Source: an uncultured Pirellulaceae bacterium (GTDB lineage: Bacteria > Planctomycetota > Planctomycetia > Pirellulales > Pirellulaceae). From it: a stretch of 41,852 bases of DNA. The stretch covers positions 1 through 41,852 of the forward strand of contig CALHZT010000040.1 of assembly GCA_938040995.1 (NCBI GenBank), written 5' to 3'. Positions 39,634 to 41,852 of this stretch are shown piece by piece. Below the pieces are notes generated by a model. The model worked only from the letters and a program-made list of their open reading frames with translations. It was not told the origin of the DNA and ran no database searches. The stretch's first letter is position 1, and each line of letters begins with the position of its first letter. A program made the position numbers and the translations under genes.

Positions 39634-40212
39634 TCATTTCAGTGTTGACGACCAAATAACAGCACATTCGCCAGAAGGCAAATGCTGGATAACCTCAAAT
39701 GCATCATCCGTCTCTCGAAGACCCAAGAGAATCTGCGAAACTGATTTATTCGGCTCGCTGACTTCGAGGATTTGTTTTTCTTGTGGAGTCTTTCGAACAA
39801 GAATAAACTCACGCAGAGTACGGGACGAATCTGGAGCGTTGTTAAGGGTTCCAGCGTCAAAGAACTGGCTGGTTCGTCCGTAGAGGAGATACTTGATTGA
39901 GCCTCTTTCGACGACATCAATTAGTCCTCCGCCTAGCTGCCAGCCTTGGCCCGCTTGGTCTAGATCTTGTTCAAGAATGAGTTCTCCGTCATTCACATTC
40001 AATGGCCGCAGCTGATCTGTGTCGGACCTAGGGTCAGCCGTTGGTTCGTGGGCTAAGACAGACTCCAGCCACTTGACATGGAGGTCTTTGAAAGCCACGT
40101 CGCTTGCCAACGCGTTTGTCGAGCTAAAGGTGCAACCGCACAGTAAGCCTAGTACGATCCAGCGATAAACATGGAGCAAAAGTGAGAAATTGATTTTCAT
40201 TCGTCGTTTCAT
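39634..40212 (-). CDS. Secreted or lipoprotein-like hypothetical protein
   Basis: The 192-residue protein starts at the ATG at 40212, one base after the stop of the upstream PEP-CTERM gene, implying coupled translation. The N-terminus is basic (MKRRMKINF) with a hydrophobic core ending LLCGC, followed by TFSSTNALASD. That could be cleaved as a lipoprotein (lipobox LCGC) or by signal peptidase I (ALA-SD). The rest is soluble, with blocks such as LEQDLDQAGQGWQLGGGLIDVV and YLLYGRTSQFFDAG. No family is recognised. Composition resembles the surface-protein gene beside it, not the element genes. Confidence 0.7.
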   Translation of the reverse strand: MKRRMKINFSLLLHVYRWIVLGLLCGCTFSSTNALASDVAFKDLHVKWLESVLAHEPTADPRSDTDQLRPLNVNDGELILEQDLDQAGQGWQLGGGLIDVVERGSIKYLLYGRTSQFFDAGTLNNAPDSSRTLREFILVRKTPQEKQILEVSEPNKSVSQILLGLRETDDAFEVIQHLPSGECAVIWSSTLK

Positions 40213-40213
40213 A

Positions 40214-41710
40214 CTACTTTCTCTTTCTTCGGTCAAATAGCATCAGGCAACCAATAATCAATAACGTGCTGCTGTTCGGCTCGGGTACCGACAACGGTCT
40301 TTGAACCCAATTCATTTGACCAACTTCAGAAAATGAAAGTCCTGTGACAAACGCCGTAAAATCATTCGGGGCGATAGCCAAGTCGGAGTCGACACCCAAT
40401 ATTTGGAAAAAGTCTACGCCCGATTCAAATCCCAAATCAGAAAAAAAGTACTCCACTCCACCTGCTACATCTGCGATGTACTCAGGGTCTGTTGCATCAC
40501 CCAGCCATAATTCATATGTGTTGTCACCGAGTTCAGGCAAAATGAAGCTTCTGAAATTTGCGCTATTCTCCATTTCGTACTCATAGCCGAATACCAGTTC
40601 TGGGTCACTCCAAACGATTTCCTCAATCTGTGTGGTCGTATACTGAAAATGCCATCCATCTTCCTGCACGTCCGGCAGCAGCGGATTTTCGCGTGTGACG
40701 CCCGGGGCGGAACCATCACGAAAAGCAAAGTGCCACTTGCCGGGCTTGCCAAGGTTGGATCTTTGGTTAAGCGAAAGTACGCTTGACAACCCCGAACCGC
40801 TTAGAGTCTGAGGAGCTCCCATTCCTCCTGTATATCCGGCAAACGCAGGTTGACCACCGAGCCCGTCTTCACCTCCGCTCGCGTCTCCTGTAGTCCACTG
40901 AAGTCTTCCGTATCGAAATTCGACATCTGTATTTGCTCCTTGAAGATCGTTGCGATCGCGAAGTACGAGCTGAAACGTGTTCTTCTTTGACGGGTTCGAA
41001 TCGTAGAAACCGACATCATTCCACGTTACTACTGCGGAATCGGAAGTAGGGACTGCCAAGAACACTTCGCCACAGTCTGCACACCTTGTATCTACATCGC
41101 CCCAGAAAGGAGCAATCATTTCTACGCCTAGCTCGCCAAATGATTCGGGAGTGAAAGAACTGTACGGTCCACCAAACGTAATATTCCCATTGTTGTTGAT
41201 GTAGATTGTTGAGTATTCGCTGCCATTCAAATTGATAGAAAACGGTAGGTTTATCGGGTCCGTACTGCCGTCATCGTTTCTAGTCATTGCAAGAGTTCCG
41301 TAGCCACTTGCCCCACCTAAACCAGACATAAGCACGTTGCTGTCCCGAAGACCGAACACGTCATCGACGAGCCGCCGCCGCAATCGAAGGTCATCATCAA
41401 TTGTACTGTGGTTGATTCCCGGGTCGTTGTAGAGAGTGTTCACGCTCACGTTTGTTGCGTTAACGACGTTTCTCTCGCCTGAAATTCCGCCGCCAGTTTG
41501 AAAGTAGTTTGTTGCTCGAACAACATTGCCCGGGACAACTTGAGGGCCAGAGGAAAAAATCGACGAAACAGGACTCAGTGGATTCGAAAGCCGACAATTA
41601 AGAACGTTATCTTCGGCATATGTTTCTGTTCCATCACATCGGACAGGATCAAGCTGTGCCAAACCTTGGATCTGAATGCCATTTTGCCGAACGCCTTCAG
41701 CAACCCTCAA
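40214..41710 (-). CDS. NIDO-domain PEP-CTERM protein, N-terminus apparently lost
   Basis: The protein has 498 residues from a TTG at 41710. A nidogen-like (NIDO) extracellular domain is visible: INNNGNITFGGPYSSFTPESFG, then MIAPFWGDVDTR...GEVFLAV, VVTWNDVGFYD and FQLVLRDRNDL. The C-terminus has the sorting tail VPEPNSSTLLIIGCLMLFDRRKRK. Surface location via exosortase is expected, yet no signal peptide precedes the domain. The sense-looking residues continue upstream of the TTG (TTSGYIS) to an in-frame TAG near 41730 without any standard start. Either the 5' end has been truncated or frameshifted, or the start is unusual. The next gene is coupled to it. Confidence 0.8.
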   Translation of the reverse strand: MRVAEGVRQNGIQIQGLAQLDPVRCDGTETYAEDNVLNCRLSNPLSPVSSIFSSGPQVVPGNVVRATNYFQTGGGISGERNVVNATNVSVNTLYNDPGINHSTIDDDLRLRRRLVDDVFGLRDSNVLMSGLGGASGYGTLAMTRNDDGSTDPINLPFSINLNGSEYSTIYINNNGNITFGGPYSSFTPESFGELGVEMIAPFWGDVDTRCADCGEVFLAVPTSDSAVVTWNDVGFYDSNPSKKNTFQLVLRDRNDLQGANTDVEFRYGRLQWTTGDASGGEDGLGGQPAFAGYTGGMGAPQTLSGSGLSSVLSLNQRSNLGKPGKWHFAFRDGSAPGVTRENPLLPDVQEDGWHFQYTTTQIEEIVWSDPELVFGYEYEMENSANFRSFILPELGDNTYELWLGDATDPEYIADVAGGVEYFFSDLGFESGVDFFQILGVDSDLAIAPNDFTAFVTGLSFSEVGQMNWVQRPLSVPEPNSSTLLIIGCLMLFDRRKRK

Positions 41711-41819
41711 GGAGATATAACCAGAAGTTGTGTTCTATGAGATAGAAAAAAGGCGGCGTATCCTGCTGTTGATTTGCAAGATTTCATCAGCGGCCCGACA
41801 GGGGCTCAAGGAGTACGCC

Positions 41820-41852
41820 ATGAAGAAGGTTACGACAAAGCGATCACCGAAT
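41820..41852 (+). CDS. Possible start of a gene leaving the window
   Basis: ATG at 41820 is preceded by GGAG at a suitable distance (CAAGGAGTACGCCATG) and opens MKKVTTKRSPN at the window edge. Eleven codons are too few to identify it. Another frame through the same bases is also open from 41730 onwards, so the call is weak. Confidence 0.3.
   Translation, partial: MKKVTTKRSPN

Noticed and set aside
23751-41852. Insertion sequence or transposase gene
   Set aside because: No DDE, HUH or serine recombinase motif was found; only the tyrosine recombinase is present.

Overview
The window looks like chromosome from a planctomycete, probably a Pirellulaceae-type bacterium. The signs are an ECF sigma factor gene overlapping a large Ser/Thr kinase gene with TPR repeats, two proteins with VPEP/PEP-CTERM sorting tails (one with dockerin-like calcium loops), a DUF1580-type remnant, a multi-S1-domain protein, and many intergenic palindromes of the GTAGTACCGGCTTTAGCCGG and GGTAGCCCGTGGT kinds. 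This assignment comes from gene content only; no rRNA is present.

Left part, about 1-23,660, is core-like. An envelope-stress locus comes first: a PspF-like sigma-54 activator (3142, +) is divergent from pspA (2528, -), which is followed by a large two-module AAA+ ATPase that runs off the left edge. Next come a TolC-family outer-membrane lipoprotein, a coiled-coil protein, a four-S1-domain protein (rpsA-like), two small planctomycete-type hypotheticals, a LolD/MacB-like ABC ATPase behind smpB, a PEP-CTERM dockerin-like protein, lipoyl synthase (lipA, TTG start), a Cys-rich mini-lipoprotein with a strong terminator, the kinase/ECF pair, inorganic pyrophosphatase (ppa), a second coiled-coil protein and the GTPase obg. 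The gene-poor gaps at 14.1, 20.0-20.4, 21.5-22.3 and 23.3 kb hold several families of palindromic and inverted repeats.

Right part, from tRNA-Leu(GAG) at 23,665 to about 39.4 kb, looks like an integrated plasmid-like element. A tyrosine recombinase starts 197 bases after the tRNA, followed by an excisionase-like helix-turn-helix gene and two decayed HTH gene remnants. A leftward block follows: an unknown gene, a divergent sigma factor, a TPR protein, a second unknown gene, then a DUF488 protein. A rightward block follows that: a ParB-type protein with a zinc tail, an unknown gene, a replication-relaxation-like protein, a TraD/VirD4-like ATPase with an altered P-loop, a zinc-ribbon miniprotein, a second replication-relaxation-like protein, DUF6573, a one-TM peptide, three tandem paralogues of a family I do not recognise, and a stand-alone CHC2 primase zinc finger. 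Base composition there is visibly more AT-rich than to the left. No relaxase, T4SS or attR site is visible, so the right end is unresolved.

Right edge, 39.6-41.85 kb: a small secreted or lipoprotein-like protein is coupled to a NIDO-domain PEP-CTERM protein whose signal peptide is missing.

The strongest candidates for something undescribed are the three tandem paralogues (36.2-38.6 kb), the variant P-loop ATPase set between two winged-helix-type proteins, and the sigma/TPR operon carried on the element.
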